Assembly: GCA_030491005.1 (NCBI GenBank)
Contig: JAKZMJ010000002.1
Coordinates: 1-64,000 of the forward strand
From: Sulfurospirillum sp.
GTDB taxonomy: Bacteria; Campylobacterota; Campylobacteria; Campylobacterales; Arcobacteraceae
DNA: 64,000 nucleotides
Direction: 5' to 3'
Shown here in pieces: positions 1 through 9,136 of the stretch (its first letter is position 1; every line of letters starts with the position of its first letter). The notes under the pieces were generated by a model. The model made no database searches. It saw only the letters and a program-made list of their open reading frames with translations, and was not told the DNA's origin. The position numbers and the translations under genes were made by a program.

Positions 1-1
1 T

Positions 2-463
2 AACTCTTCTTTAAGTGTCGATCAAGAGTCTATTATTTTTAAAAAGTATATTAATATAGGTGTTGCTGTTGATACTCCTAATGGTTTAGTTGTACCTGTA
101 ATAAAAGATGTGGATAAAAAAGGCATTAATGAATTAGCACAAGAATTACTAGCTATTTCACAAAAAGCAAGAGAATCAAAACTAAAAATTGATGACATAC
201 AAGGTGCTTGTTTTACTATTTCAAGTCTTGGTGGAATTGGAGGAACTTCATTTACTCCAATTATAAATGCTCCTGAAGTTGCAATATTAGGTGTGTCAAA
301 ATCCCAAATGAAACCAATATGGAATGGAGAAGAATTTATTCCTCAACTAATTTTACCTTTATCTTTATCTTATGATCACAGAGTAATAGATGGAGCCAAA
401 GGTGCTAAGTTTTCAACAACAGTAGCAAATATCTTAAGTGATATTCGTTTATTAGTATTGTAA
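2..463 (+). CDS. aceF: Dihydrolipoamide acetyltransferase, E2 of pyruvate dehydrogenase (C-terminal part)
   Basis: The gene runs in from the left edge; the frame is open from base 2. What is visible is the E2 catalytic domain, which moves the acetyl group from lipoamide to CoA. The family active-site motif HxxxDG is present near the end as DHRVIDG, and the stretch [19 protein letters not shown] is typical of the acyltransferase core. The lipoyl and E3-binding domains would lie outside the window. lpdA (E3) begins 29 bases after the stop, which fits a pyruvate dehydrogenase operon. A 2-oxoglutarate or branched-chain E2 is the alternative, but the linked lpdA and family pattern favour pyruvate dehydrogenase. 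Confidence 0.9.
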   Translation, partial: NSSLSVDQESIIFKKYINIGVAVDTPNGLVVPVIKDVDKKGINELAQELLAISQKARESKLKIDDIQGACFTISSLGGIGGTSFTPIINAPEVAILGVSKSQMKPIWNGEEFIPQLILPLSLSYDHRVIDGAKGAKFSTTVANILSDIRLLVL

Positions 464-492
464 GAAATCTAAATATTATAAAAAGGTATAAA

Positions 493-1908
493 ATGAGTAA
501 GGAAATAAAAACACAAGTACTAATAATTGGTTCAGGACCAGCTGGATATTCTGCTGCATTTAGATGTGCTGATTTAGGCTTAAATGTTACCTTAGTAGAA
601 AAATTTAATGAATTAGGAGGAGTATGTCTAAATGTAGGATGTATTCCTTCAAAGGCTTTATTACATGTGGCAAAAGTTATGGAAGAAGCTGAACACATAA
701 GTAAACACGGTGTTTGCTTTTCAAAGCCAACTATTGATATAAAAAAAATAGCAAAATATAAAAATGACATAGTTAAAAAATTAAGTTCTGGTGTGCAAGC
801 TATGGCAAAAATGAGAAAAGTTAAAGTAGTACACGGATATGCTAGTTTTCAAAGTAGCAAAAGCGTAGTTGTAAATGGGACAGAAGAAACAATTATCACT
901 TTTGATGATGTAATAATAGCAGCAGGTTCACGCCCTATAAAATTGCCTTTTATTCCACATGAAGATCCTCGTATTTGGGACTCAACTGATGCTTTAAATT
1001 TAGAAACTCCTCCAAAAAAACTTTTAGTTATGGGTGGAGGGATTATTGGGCTTGAGATGGGTACAGTTTATCAAAAACTAGGTTCAAGTGTAGATGTAGT
1101 TGAAATGTTAGATCAGTTAGTTCCTGCAGCTGATGAGGATGTTATTAAAGCATATACAAAAGCAAATAAAAATAGATTTAACATAATGTTAAAAACAAAA
1201 GTTGCAAAAGTAGAAGCTAAAGATGATGGTATTCATGTAAGTTTAGAGTCAAAAGATGATACAGAAGTTATTATTTATGATGCAGTTTTAGTAGCCATTG
1301 GGCGAACTCCAAATGGAAAACTACTTGAAGCACAAAATGCAGGTATTGAAGTAAATCAATGGGGCTTTATAGAAGTAAATAATCAAATGAAAACAAATGT
1401 TCCAAATATTTATGCAGTAGGTGATATTGTGGGACAACCTATGCTTGCACACAAAGGTGTACATGAAGCTCATGTGGCAGCTGAAGTAATTGCTGGGAAA
1501 AAACACTATTTTGAACCAAAAGTCATTCCTTCTATTGCTTATACATTTCCTGAAATTGCTTGGGTTGGATTAACACAAAAAGAAGCAAAAGAGAAAGGAA
1601 TTGATTATGAAGTATCTATTTTTCCTTGGAGTGCATCAGGAAGGGCATTAGCTGCTGATGTAAGTGATGGGTTTACTAAACTTATATTTAATAAAGAAGA
1701 CCACACTTTAATAGGTGGCGCACTTGTAGGTGATAATGCGGGGGAGCTTTTAGGTGAAATCACACTTGCACTGGAGATGGATTGTAATGCAGAAGACTTA
1801 GCACTTACTATTCATGCCCATCCAACTTTACATGAATCTGTTGGATTAGCAGCTGAGATATATGAAGGAAGTATTACTGATCTTCCAAATAAAAAAGCAA
1901 AGAAATAA
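493..1908 (+). CDS. lpdA: Dihydrolipoyl dehydrogenase, E3 component
   Basis: FAD flavoprotein that reoxidises dihydrolipoamide of the E2 subunit with NAD+. The N-terminal FAD-binding glycine motif GSGPAG is at about residues 13-18, followed by the redox-active disulfide CLNVGC (Cys45 and Cys50). A second dinucleotide-binding motif GGGIIGLE lies near residue 177, and the C-terminal dimer motif HAHPTLHE supplies the catalytic His-Glu pair. The length of 471 aa is normal. The start has an AAAGG ribosome site. It sits directly behind aceF as the last gene of the complex. Confidence 0.96.
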   Translation: MSKEIKTQVLIIGSGPAGYSAAFRCADLGLNVTLVEKFNELGGVCLNVGCIPSKALLHVAKVMEEAEHISKHGVCFSKPTIDIKKIAKYKNDIVKKLSSGVQAMAKMRKVKVVHGYASFQSSKSVVVNGTEETIITFDDVIIAAGSRPIKLPFIPHEDPRIWDSTDALNLETPPKKLLVMGGGIIGLEMGTVYQKLGSSVDVVEMLDQLVPAADEDVIKAYTKANKNRFNIMLKTKVAKVEAKDDGIHVSLESKDDTEVIIYDAVLVAIGRTPNGKLLEAQNAGIEVNQWGFIEVNNQMKTNVPNIYAVGDIVGQPMLAHKGVHEAHVAAEVIAGKKHYFEPKVIPSIAYTFPEIAWVGLTQKEAKEKGIDYEVSIFPWSASGRALAADVSDGFTKLIFNKEDHTLIGGALVGDNAGELLGEITLALEMDCNAEDLALTIHAHPTLHESVGLAAEIYEGSITDLPNKKAKK

Positions 1909-1944
1909 ATAAACAATTTAATCTAATTATACTAAGGAAAATTA

Positions 1945-2535
1945 ATGCAAATTTATAAATTAGGTGATTTAATTCCTGTAATTCACAAAAAAGCATTCGT
2001 TCATGAAACTGCTGTAATTATAGGAGATGTCTTTATAGAAGAGGGTGTTTATATAGGTCCTTTAGCTTCTTTAAGAGGTGATTTTGGACGAATAGTAGTA
2101 AAAAAGAATGCTAACATTCAAGACTGTTGTGTTCTTCATTCTTTTCCCTCAATTGATGTAATTATTGAAGAAAATGGTCACATAGGACATAGTGCTATTT
2201 TACATGGATGTCATATAAAATATAATGCGATGGTTGGTATGGGTGCTGTTGTAATGGATGAAGCAGTAATTGGGCAGAATGCAATTATAGGAGCATCTTC
2301 GCTTGTTCCTTCAAAAATGCAAATACCTGATAATCATTTAGCTTTTGGTAATCCTGCAAAAGTAAAACGCGAATTAAAAGCTTCTGAAATTACTTGGAAA
2401 ACAAAAGGAACACTTGCTTATACAAGTCTTACAAAAGATTGTTTAGAAAATTTAGAAAAATGTGAAGCATTAGAGACATCAAATGATATAAGAGATACGA
2501 ATAGATGTAAAATAGATTTTACAACAAAAGATTAA
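1945..2535 (+). CDS. Gamma-carbonic-anhydrase-like / PaaY-type hexapeptide-repeat protein
   Basis: The 196-aa protein has the hexapeptide repeats of a left-handed beta-helix (VIIGDVFIEEGVYIGPLASL and later turns), as in the YrdA/PaaY/CaiE group of gamma-class carbonic anhydrases. Candidate zinc-binding histidines occur in CCVLHSF and in GHIGHSAILHGC, spaced as in the family. The C-terminal helix carries extra charged residues. AAGGA precedes the ATG. It lies 36 bases after lpdA and may be co-transcribed. In this family the substrate can be bicarbonate/CO2 or a CoA thioester; the sequence alone does not decide. Confidence 0.85.
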   Translation: MQIYKLGDLIPVIHKKAFVHETAVIIGDVFIEEGVYIGPLASLRGDFGRIVVKKNANIQDCCVLHSFPSIDVIIEENGHIGHSAILHGCHIKYNAMVGMGAVVMDEAVIGQNAIIGASSLVPSKMQIPDNHLAFGNPAKVKRELKASEITWKTKGTLAYTSLTKDCLENLEKCEALETSNDIRDTNRCKIDFTTKD

Positions 2536-2591
2536 GAATAGTAAATTTATTTTTTTAAATATTTCATTGTAAGAATATTTATATTTAATGT

Positions 2592-2597
2592 TATAAT
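2592..2597 (+). promoter_or_regulatory. Probable -10 box for pdxH
   Basis: A perfect TATAAT lies 33 bases before the pdxH start. No good -35 is seen, which is common for sigma-70 promoters of Campylobacterota. Confidence 0.4.
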
Positions 2598-2629
2598 TAC
2601 AACATTAAAATTCACATTTAGGATAACTT

Positions 2630-3271
2630 ATGATTGATTTATATGAAATGAGAAAAAAATATATCAGTAAAGGTTTAGAAGAAAGTGAACTAAACGAAAA
2701 TCCTTATAAACAATTTGAACTTTGGTTTAATCAAGCAATAAATGCAAATCTTCGTGAACCAAATGCTATGAGTTTAGCTACAGTAAATAAAGATATGATG
2801 CCTAGTATTAGAACTGTATTATTAAAAATATTTGATGAAAATGGCTTTGTGTTTTTTACAAACTATAAAAGTAAAAAAGCACAAGATATTGAAGTAAATC
2901 CACAAGCATCTGCCTTGTTTGCATGGCTTGATTTAGATAGACAAGTGAAAATTGAAGGAAAAATTGAAAAAATTTCTTCAAGTGCATCTTTAAAGTATTT
3001 TTTATCAAGACCAAAAGGTAGTCAACTTGGTGCGTGGGTTTCTCATCAAAGTGATATTATTACTTCACGAAGTCTTTTAGAAGCAAAATTTAATGAATTA
3101 AAAACTAAATTCTTAGATGGTAAAATACCTTTTCCTTCTTTTTGGGGAGGATATATAATAAAAGCTAGTAAAATAGAATTTTGGCAAGCAGGTGAAAATC
3201 GCCTACATGATAGGTTTCTTTATACTTTAGAAGATAATAATACTTGGAAAATCCAAAGATTAGCACCTTAA
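2630..3271 (+). CDS. pdxH: Pyridoxamine/pyridoxine 5'-phosphate oxidase
   Basis: FMN enzyme that oxidises pyridoxamine or pyridoxine 5'-phosphate to pyridoxal 5'-phosphate. The 213-aa length is typical. Family blocks are clear: an N-terminal YEMRKKYISKGLEESEL segment, the FMN-binding region around PSIRTVLLKIFDENGFVFF, a substrate loop near SRPKGSQLGAWVSHQS, and the C-terminal hallmark FWQAGENRLHDR followed by WKIQRLAP. An AGGATAA ribosome site precedes the start. It appears to be a single-gene unit, convergent with the downstream diguanylate cyclase. Confidence 0.96.
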   Translation: MIDLYEMRKKYISKGLEESELNENPYKQFELWFNQAINANLREPNAMSLATVNKDMMPSIRTVLLKIFDENGFVFFTNYKSKKAQDIEVNPQASALFAWLDLDRQVKIEGKIEKISSSASLKYFLSRPKGSQLGAWVSHQSDIITSRSLLEAKFNELKTKFLDGKIPFPSFWGGYIIKASKIEFWQAGENRLHDRFLYTLEDNNTWKIQRLAP

Positions 3272-3322
3272 AAATTCAAAGAAGAAGCGAGATATTTATT
3301 CTTGCATTTAATCATATTTAGT

Positions 3323-5092
3323 TTATTGTGATTCTATTCTATTTCTTCCTTTATGTTTTGCTTCATATAAAATTTCATCTACTCTTTTTATAAGAGCTTC
3401 TTTTGTATCTTCTTTTTTACATTGTGTAATACCGAAACTACAAGTCATATTAGTAATTTTTTTAAAGTTATTTTTTTCTATTTTGATTCTGATTTTTTCT
3501 ACCATGAGAATTGCACTGTCCAAATTGGTATCTACTAATAATATCATAAATTCTTCTCCACCCCATCTAGCAAAAACATCAGTTTTTCTTATATTCTGAT
3601 TTATAATATTAACAAGCCCTATTAAAGAAAGATCTCCTACATCATGACCATAAGTGTCATTTATATTTTTAAAATGATCAATATCAAACATAACAAGTGT
3701 TAAGTTTGATTTAGTACGCTTAGCTCTTCTAATTTCTATGTCTAATTCATGGTTTAATTTTAATCTATTATGTATTTGTGTTAAGTTATCAGTCATAGAT
3801 AATCTTGTAAAATGTTCAACAGAATATGTCATTTTTTCTAATTTGTCTAAAGAATTATTAAAGCAAGTTGCCAATTCACCTAATTCATCATTGCATTTAA
3901 TATTAACTCTTTTTGTAAGATCACCATTTCCTAAATTCTTAACTGCTAAAATAAGTACAGATATAGGTTTCGTAATAGTTTTAGAGAATATAATTGAAGT
4001 AAGTATTATAATAATAAATATAGCAATTAGTGTGAAAAATATTTTATCTTGAATTTGATTAACATATATAAATGCTTCTTTTTTATCTATTTCGGATAAT
4101 ATTATCCAATTTAGACCTTGAATATTTAAAGGTGCGAAGGAACTAAGAACTTCAATTCCTCTATAATCTTTAATTATATCAATACCACTTTTAACATTTA
4201 AAATATTATTACAAATAGCACCTTTTACTTCTTGAAATAATACTGTGGTTTTATTCTTTTTTATTTCTTCTATAATCTCTTTTTTAACACCTATATCACT
4301 AATTTGTTTAAAATAATTCATTTTATCTTCAATAAAAAATCTTGAATCATTTCTCATGCTACAATCTTGTGAAATAAGATAAGCTTCTCCTGTTTTCCCA
4401 AAACCTTCATTTTCCCAATTTTGATTACCTGTCATAATATTATTAATCTTATTAATAGGTATTTGAATAACTATAATAGCTGAGACTTCATTGTTCTTAT
4501 TTTTCACTTTTGTAGCTATAAAAGACGCAGGTTGACCACCTGATGGATTATAATGTTGAAAATCAATTATATCAATATCATTATTATCTTTTGAGTTTTT
4601 TATACTTTTATAAATTTTAGCTAAATTTGTATTCTTATATTTGCCTTGTTCTATATTAGTTTTAAAATCAGATTCTTTAGCTACTGTATATATAATATTG
4701 TTAGTTTTAATATCAATTAAAAAAATATCATAGTATTCTTTTTTATTTACATATTTTAAAAATTCTTTATCATATTTTCTAACTTTTGAAGTAAAATCTT
4801 TATTTAAGAAATTATTTGATAATTCTTTTGTGGCTTTTATTACAAAAGGTGCTCTTGCTAAAAGAAAAATATCATTTTTAATACTTTTTATATATTCTTC
4901 TATTTGTGTTTTTTTTATTTCTCTAATAGCTGTTAATTTTTTAAAGTAGGTTTTTTGTATTTCATCTTCCAAACTATCATAAGTAATAAGATATGTTAAA
5001 CCCATAGAAAAAATTGTAATTAAAATAAAGTGAATTACAATTTTAATATTAATACTAATAGAGTCAAATAATGTATTTAATAATTTAAACAT
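3323..5092 (-). CDS. Membrane-bound diguanylate cyclase (periplasmic sensor, HAMP, GGDEF)
   Basis: Predicted to make c-di-GMP from two GTP in response to a periplasmic signal. A transmembrane helix near residues 10-35 is followed by a Cache-like sensor region, a second helix near residues 345-370, a HAMP segment and a GGDEF domain. The active-site motif is RWGGEEF at about residue 510, with the expected DNLTQIHNRLKL, MFDIDHFKNIND and YGHDVGD elements. The frame can start upstream at a TTG (5113), but the ATG at 5092 has AAGGA at good distance and begins MFKLLNTLF, so I use it. The sensed ligand is unknown. It stands alone. Confidence 0.9.
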   Translation of the reverse strand: MFKLLNTLFDSISINIKIVIHFILITIFSMGLTYLITYDSLEDEIQKTYFKKLTAIREIKKTQIEEYIKSIKNDIFLLARAPFVIKATKELSNNFLNKDFTSKVRKYDKEFLKYVNKKEYYDIFLIDIKTNNIIYTVAKESDFKTNIEQGKYKNTNLAKIYKSIKNSKDNNDIDIIDFQHYNPSGGQPASFIATKVKNKNNEVSAIIVIQIPINKINNIMTGNQNWENEGFGKTGEAYLISQDCSMRNDSRFFIEDKMNYFKQISDIGVKKEIIEEIKKNKTTVLFQEVKGAICNNILNVKSGIDIIKDYRGIEVLSSFAPLNIQGLNWIILSEIDKKEAFIYVNQIQDKIFFTLIAIFIIIILTSIIFSKTITKPISVLILAVKNLGNGDLTKRVNIKCNDELGELATCFNNSLDKLEKMTYSVEHFTRLSMTDNLTQIHNRLKLNHELDIEIRRAKRTKSNLTLVMFDIDHFKNINDTYGHDVGDLSLIGLVNIINQNIRKTDVFARWGGEEFMILLVDTNLDSAILMVEKIRIKIEKNNFKKITNMTCSFGITQCKKEDTKEALIKRVDEILYEAKHKGRNRIESQ

Positions 5093-5258
5093 AATTATCA
5101 TCCTTTTATTCAAAACTAACTTAAAAATAATTTTAACTAATATAAATATACAATATTTACTCTTATTTTATACTAAAATTTAAAAAAATATCTTACGATA
5201 AAATTATTATATAAGTATATTATGCTATTTTAAGACATAAAATTTTAAGGAAATATTT

Positions 5259-5882
5259 ATGAAATTAATTATTTTTGATATGGATGGCACTTTAATAAAT
5301 AGTAGTTTTGCAATTACAAACACAATAAACTATGTAAGAAAAAATCTAGGTTTAGAAAAATTAGAAAAAAAATTAATATTAAATAAACTAAATGACCCAA
5401 ATATTAACTCAGCAGAATTTTTTTATGGAACCAAACATTTTACAAAAAAACAAGGAGATTTGTTTGAAGAATATTATAAAATACATTGCTTAAGTGATTT
5501 ACTTGTTTATGATGGTATTTTCAATTTACTTGATAACTTAAACAATGATTTTTTATTAACAGTTGCTACAAATGCAAATTCTTCATATGCAAAAAAAATG
5601 TTAAAGCATGTAGGTTTAGATAAATATTTTAGTACAATTATTGGATATGATGGTGTTAAAAATCCAAAACCACATCCTGAAATGGTACATAAAATTTTAG
5701 ATAAACATAATATTATTAAAAACAATGCTCAATTAATAGGTGATTCACACAAAGATATAATTGCTGCAAATAAAGCAGGTATTGATTCTGTTTTGGTAAA
5801 TTGGGGCTTTAGTGACCATAAAAAAGATGCTATTGAAACTGTAAGTGAATTACAAATGATGATTAACAAAAAGTTTATATGA
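5259..5882 (+). CDS. HAD-family hydrolase, phosphoglycolate-phosphatase-like
   Basis: A 207-aa HAD phosphatase. The nucleophile motif is FDMDGTLINS (Asp7, Asp9), motif II is TVATNAN, and motifs III/IV are KNPKPHPE and IGDSHKDIIAA. The helical cap between residues 15 and 85 places it in the Gph/PGMB-like subfamily. The substrate cannot be told from sequence; phosphoglycolate or a sugar phosphate is likely. An AAGGAAAT ribosome site precedes the ATG. Its stop overlaps the start of the following glycosyltransferase by four bases, so the two are translationally coupled. Confidence 0.88.
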   Translation: MKLIIFDMDGTLINSSFAITNTINYVRKNLGLEKLEKKLILNKLNDPNINSAEFFYGTKHFTKKQGDLFEEYYKIHCLSDLLVYDGIFNLLDNLNNDFLLTVATNANSSYAKKMLKHVGLDKYFSTIIGYDGVKNPKPHPEMVHKILDKHNIIKNNAQLIGDSHKDIIAANKAGIDSVLVNWGFSDHKKDAIETVSELQMMINKKFI

Positions 5883-6688
5883 AAATAACGGTTATAATTC
5901 CAATATATAACACAGAAGACCTAAGCTTAAATGCAATAAAAAGTATAAAAGAACAAAGCTATAAAGTAGATGAAATAATCATAATTGATGATGGATCCAA
6001 ATATAAATCAAAAAAACTTTTTGAAAATGAAAATATAAAATATGTTTATCAAACAAATAAAGGTGTTTCAAGTGCTAGAAATTTAGGAATAAAACTAGCT
6101 AAAAATAATTGGCTTGCATTTTTAGACTCAGATGATACTTGGGAACCAGATAAGATAGAAGAACATATATCATTTCATAAAAATCATAAAAATATTTTAG
6201 CATCTTATACTTCTGAAATATGGATTAGAAATAATAAAATTAAAAATTTAAATTCTAAACAAAAAAAAGAAATACCTTCTTTTACAAATTCTTTAAGATT
6301 ATGTAAAATTGGTACTTCAACATTTTTTTGTCATAAAAGTATTTTTAAGAATATAGGTTTGTTTGATGAGAGTTTATTAGCTTGTGAAGATTACGACTTA
6401 TGGCTTAGAGTATTATTAAAATATGATATAGGATTTATTGATAAAAATTTAACTAAGAAATATGCAGGTCATGATAATCAACTTTCTTTTAGCACAAAAT
6501 TAATTGATAAATATAGAATACAAGCCTTAGAAAAACATATAAATACACAATATAAAGATGAAGTTATACAAGAGTTACTTTATAAAATAAATATTTTATT
6601 AAAAGGTGCAAAAAAACGCAATAATGATGAGATGATAAAATATTGCGAAATAAAATTAAAACTTTATAATAAATGTGAGAGAGTGTAA
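5879..6688 (+). CDS. Family 2 glycosyltransferase
   Basis: A GT-A fold glycosyltransferase of 269 aa. It opens with ITVIIPIYNTEDL, has IIIDDGS near residue 37 and the metal-binding DxD-like LAFLDSDDTW near residue 80, then the acceptor-side CEDYDLWLRVL at about residue 166. These are the ordered GT2 blocks. Donor and acceptor sugars are unknown. It overlaps the HAD phosphatase by 4 bases (ATGA). No surface-polysaccharide cluster surrounds it, so its glycoconjugate is unclear. Confidence 0.88.
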   Translation: MKITVIIPIYNTEDLSLNAIKSIKEQSYKVDEIIIIDDGSKYKSKKLFENENIKYVYQTNKGVSSARNLGIKLAKNNWLAFLDSDDTWEPDKIEEHISFHKNHKNILASYTSEIWIRNNKIKNLNSKQKKEIPSFTNSLRLCKIGTSTFFCHKSIFKNIGLFDESLLACEDYDLWLRVLLKYDIGFIDKNLTKKYAGHDNQLSFSTKLIDKYRIQALEKHINTQYKDEVIQELLYKINILLKGAKKRNNDEMIKYCEIKLKLYNKCERV

Positions 6689-6705
6689 ATCTAACTGTGT
6701 AAACT

Positions 6706-7440
6706 TTAAGACAATACTACTTCTTTAAAATCACTTCTTGTACCCTTAATAGCTTTGTTAGATTGTGCTTTTACTGTATATACAAAAGATATTTTTGGAT
6801 TTAATGTATTGTTTTTATTTGCCTTGTGCAGTGTTCTACTATGAAATAAAACAATATCACCTTTGTGTAAATTAAAAGATACTTTAGTTTTTAATAATTC
6901 ATAGTTTAAAATATGCTCATCTAAAAAATTAGAGTTTTTATCAAATTGTTCTTTTATAAAATCTATTTTATGAGATTTTGGAATGAATTGTAAAAGTCCA
7001 TTATCTAAATATTCATCATCTAGGGCTAACCAAATAGATATTAAGTTATCATTTTCATAATTCCAGTATCTTCTATCTTGATGCCATGGAGTTATTGAAC
7101 TTTCTTTTGGCATTTTTGTCATGATAGAATTGTGATGTGCTAGACTTAATACTGCAACATCATCTAAGAGTTGTTTTAAAATAGGTCTTATTTTATTACT
7201 TGTCATCCATTCTTTAAAAATATCTTCTCTATTATAAACTTGTCTTAATCTTCTAATGGTAGTATTTTTATCTTTAGCTTCTAAATAATCATTTTCATAT
7301 TCTAATGGTAATATTTTTTTCTCTAAGTGAAGTTTTGCTTTTTGTAAAATATTATTACATAAATCTTTACTTGCAAAAGCTTTAATAAGTAAGAAACCAT
7401 TTTCTTTAAATTGTGATATTTGTTGATTTGATAATTCCAT
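6706..7440 (-). CDS. Phytanoyl-CoA dioxygenase family protein (Fe(II)/2-oxoglutarate oxygenase)
   Basis: A 244-aa protein of the PhyH family. The Fe(II) ligands are visible as HQD in TPWHQDRRYWNYEND and the distal His in LFHSRTLHKANKN; the Arg needed for 2-oxoglutarate is plausibly in the same C-terminal strand. Related bacterial proteins hydroxylate small metabolites, so phytanoyl-CoA itself is not implied. It is monocistronic and convergent with the glycosyltransferase gene. Confidence 0.85.
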   Translation of the reverse strand: MELSNQQISQFKENGFLLIKAFASKDLCNNILQKAKLHLEKKILPLEYENDYLEAKDKNTTIRRLRQVYNREDIFKEWMTSNKIRPILKQLLDDVAVLSLAHHNSIMTKMPKESSITPWHQDRRYWNYENDNLISIWLALDDEYLDNGLLQFIPKSHKIDFIKEQFDKNSNFLDEHILNYELLKTKVSFNLHKGDIVLFHSRTLHKANKNNTLNPKISFVYTVKAQSNKAIKGTRSDFKEVVLS

Positions 7441-7503
7441 CTTTTATTATATCTTATTTTTTAAATGTAATATCTTTTAAATTAAAAATATTATTTTTAT
7501 AAA

Positions 7504-7530
7504 TTAGCACTTTTGCTAGTATATTGCTAA
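7504..7530 (+). promoter_or_regulatory. Upstream CIRCE-like HrcA operator
   Basis: TTAGCACTT, 9 bases, TATTGCTAA. The CIRCE consensus is TTAGCACTC-N9-GAGTGCTAA, so the arms have one and two mismatches with exact 9-base spacing. It lies just upstream of the -35 box of the hrcA promoter. Confidence 0.6.
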
Positions 7531-7536
7531 AAAGTA

Positions 7537-7557
7537 CTTGACAAATACTCACTCAAT
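7537..7557 (+). promoter_or_regulatory. HAIR-like HspR operator overlapping the -35 box
   Basis: CTTGACA, 7 bases, ACTCAAT. The HAIR consensus bound by HspR is CTTGAGT-N7-ACTCAAG; the arms have two and one mismatches. It covers the -35 hexamer. HspR itself is not in this window. Confidence 0.5.
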
Positions 7558-7567
7558 AGTGTATAAT
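7538..7567 (+). promoter_or_regulatory. Sigma-70 promoter of hrcA-grpE-dnaK
   Basis: A perfect TTGACA (7538-7543) and a perfect TATAAT (7562-7567) are separated by 18 bases. This is the strongest promoter match next to a heat-shock operon in the window and lies between two CIRCE-like operators. Confidence 0.8.
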
Positions 7568-7571
7568 CATT

Positions 7572-7598
7572 TTAGCAGTTCAATAATATGAGTGCTAG
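7572..7598 (+). promoter_or_regulatory. CIRCE operator for HrcA
   Basis: TTAGCAGTT, 9 bases, GAGTGCTAG, close to the CIRCE consensus with exact spacing. It begins 5 bases after the -10 box, so bound HrcA would cover the transcription start, as in classical CIRCE control. Confidence 0.8.
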
Positions 7599-7617
7599 AT
7601 TATAGAAAAGTGTGTTT

Positions 7618-8409
7618 ATGATAAATAAAAAAGATTTTTTGTTGCAGTCAATTATAAAAGCATACATTGAAAATTGCGAGCCTATTGGTTCTTCACAATT
7701 AAAATCTATGTATGATATTACTTACTCCCCTGCAACTATTAGGTCTTATTTTAAAAAACTAGGTGATGAAGGTTACTTAGCACAAGAACATGTAAGTTCT
7801 GGGCGAACACCAACTATTGAGGCATTAACTCAATATTGGTTAAAGAAGCTTAGATTTAAGCTTAATAATATAGATGCAAATCTTGTTAATTCTTTATCTT
7901 ATGAAGTTGGTTTATCTGTTTTTATTCAAGAACAAAAATCAGATATTTTAAATAAAATTTTAAATGTTGAGAATAAATATATCATATTAGAGTTTTCAAC
8001 TTTTGCAGTTACTATTAAATATTCTAATACTTTATATAGATTTATTAGTGATTTAATTGATTTAGAATTAAGTCATATAGTTAGTATTACAAAGCAAGTA
8101 GGAGCATACGAAGTTTATGAACAAGTTAATCAGTATTTACAAAATAAAGATTTTCATATTTATAATACAAAAGAATTTTTTACTTTAGCATTAAGATATA
8201 ACTTTGATGAAGAAAGAATAAATAAGTTTTTAAAAGGCAATATTTTGGACTCTTGTGATGAAGGTTTATATTTTGAAGAAATAGTACCTCAAGGATATAT
8301 TGCTATTTGTCATAATTGTAAGATTAATAATACACAAGTAAAGATTTTAGTAGTTGGTGAACTTTCAAAAGATTATGAATATTTTTATAATCAAATTAGT
8401 ATAAATTAG
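7618..8409 (+). CDS. hrcA: Heat-inducible transcription repressor HrcA
   Basis: Represses the hrcA-grpE-dnaK operon (and usually groESL) by binding CIRCE. The N-terminal winged helix is clear: LLQSIIKAYIENCEPIGSSQ and YSPATIRSYFKKLGDEGYL, then the conserved SSGRTPT. The C-terminal part is shorter and more divergent than in Firmicutes, as is usual for Campylobacterota. A GTG at 7612 is in frame, but AGAAAAG sits at better distance from the ATG at 7618. Its stop overlaps the grpE ribosome site. Confidence 0.93.
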   Translation: MINKKDFLLQSIIKAYIENCEPIGSSQLKSMYDITYSPATIRSYFKKLGDEGYLAQEHVSSGRTPTIEALTQYWLKKLRFKLNNIDANLVNSLSYEVGLSVFIQEQKSDILNKILNVENKYIILEFSTFAVTIKYSNTLYRFISDLIDLELSHIVSITKQVGAYEVYEQVNQYLQNKDFHIYNTKEFFTLALRYNFDEERINKFLKGNILDSCDEGLYFEEIVPQGYIAICHNCKINNTQVKILVVGELSKDYEYFYNQISIN

Positions 8410-8438
8410 GAGATATTTTGGAAAAAAAGGAAAATAAT

Positions 8439-9044
8439 ATGAAAGATGAAATAAAAGATAAGATTGTTGAAGAAGCACTTCAAGAAGATGATACACAAAT
8501 AGATAATATCAATGATGATGATAATAAAGTGATAAATGAAGAAACTAACACAAATGATGATGAAGAAAAATCTTCAAGTTTAGAAGATAAAATTGTTCAA
8601 TTAGAAGAACAATTAAAACAAAGTGAAGATAAATATTATAGAGTTCATGCAGATTTTGAAAATGTTAAAAAAAGATTAGAAAAAGAAAAATACCAAGCAA
8701 TTGATTATGCAAGTGAAAAATTTGCAAAAGATTTATTAACTTCAATTGATACACTAGAAATGGCTTTAGCTTCTTCTCACGGTGATTTAAGTTCACAAGA
8801 GTTGTTAAAAAAACTTCAAGAAGGAATTGAACTTACTATTAAAAACTTTAACACAGCTTTTGAGAAACACGATATTACTATTGTAGAAGCTACAGGTGAG
8901 TTTGATCCGAATTTTCATGATGCAGTTATGCAAGTAAATAGTGATGAGTATGAGAATAATCATATTGTTAAGCGTTTACAAAAAGGTTATAAATTTAAAG
9001 ACAGACTGCTTCGTGCAGCTATGGTTAGTATTTGTAAAAAATAA
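8439..9044 (+). CDS. grpE: Nucleotide exchange factor GrpE
   Basis: Exchange factor that releases ADP from DnaK. An acidic, low-complexity N-terminus precedes a coiled coil (LEDKIVQLEEQLKQSEDKYY) and the GrpE head with the hallmark ADFENVKKRLEKEK. It ends VKRLQKGYKFKDRLLRAAMV, the family signature. Two starts are possible: TTG at 8418 with a strong AGGAG, or ATG at 8439 with AAGGA. I give the ATG; the difference is seven residues. It lies between hrcA and dnaK in one operon. Confidence 0.94.
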   Translation: MKDEIKDKIVEEALQEDDTQIDNINDDDNKVINEETNTNDDEEKSSSLEDKIVQLEEQLKQSEDKYYRVHADFENVKKRLEKEKYQAIDYASEKFAKDLLTSIDTLEMALASSHGDLSSQELLKKLQEGIELTIKNFNTAFEKHDITIVEATGEFDPNFHDAVMQVNSDEYENNHIVKRLQKGYKFKDRLLRAAMVSICKK

Positions 9045-9098
9045 ATAATCTTAGAGATAAAACTTGACCGAAAAGTCATAAAACTAAAAATTATAAGT

Positions 9099-9116
9099 AA
9101 AAACAAAAACAAAAAC
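9099..9116 (+). repeat. Three tandem AAAAAC hexamers in the dnaK leader
   Basis: Three exact copies of AAAAAC, continuing into AAAAATAATAAGGA, lie immediately before dnaK. The run gives an unstructured A-rich leader that may help translation. It is a likely site of slippage variation. Confidence 0.7.
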
Positions 9117-9136
9117 AAAAATAATAAGGATATAAA

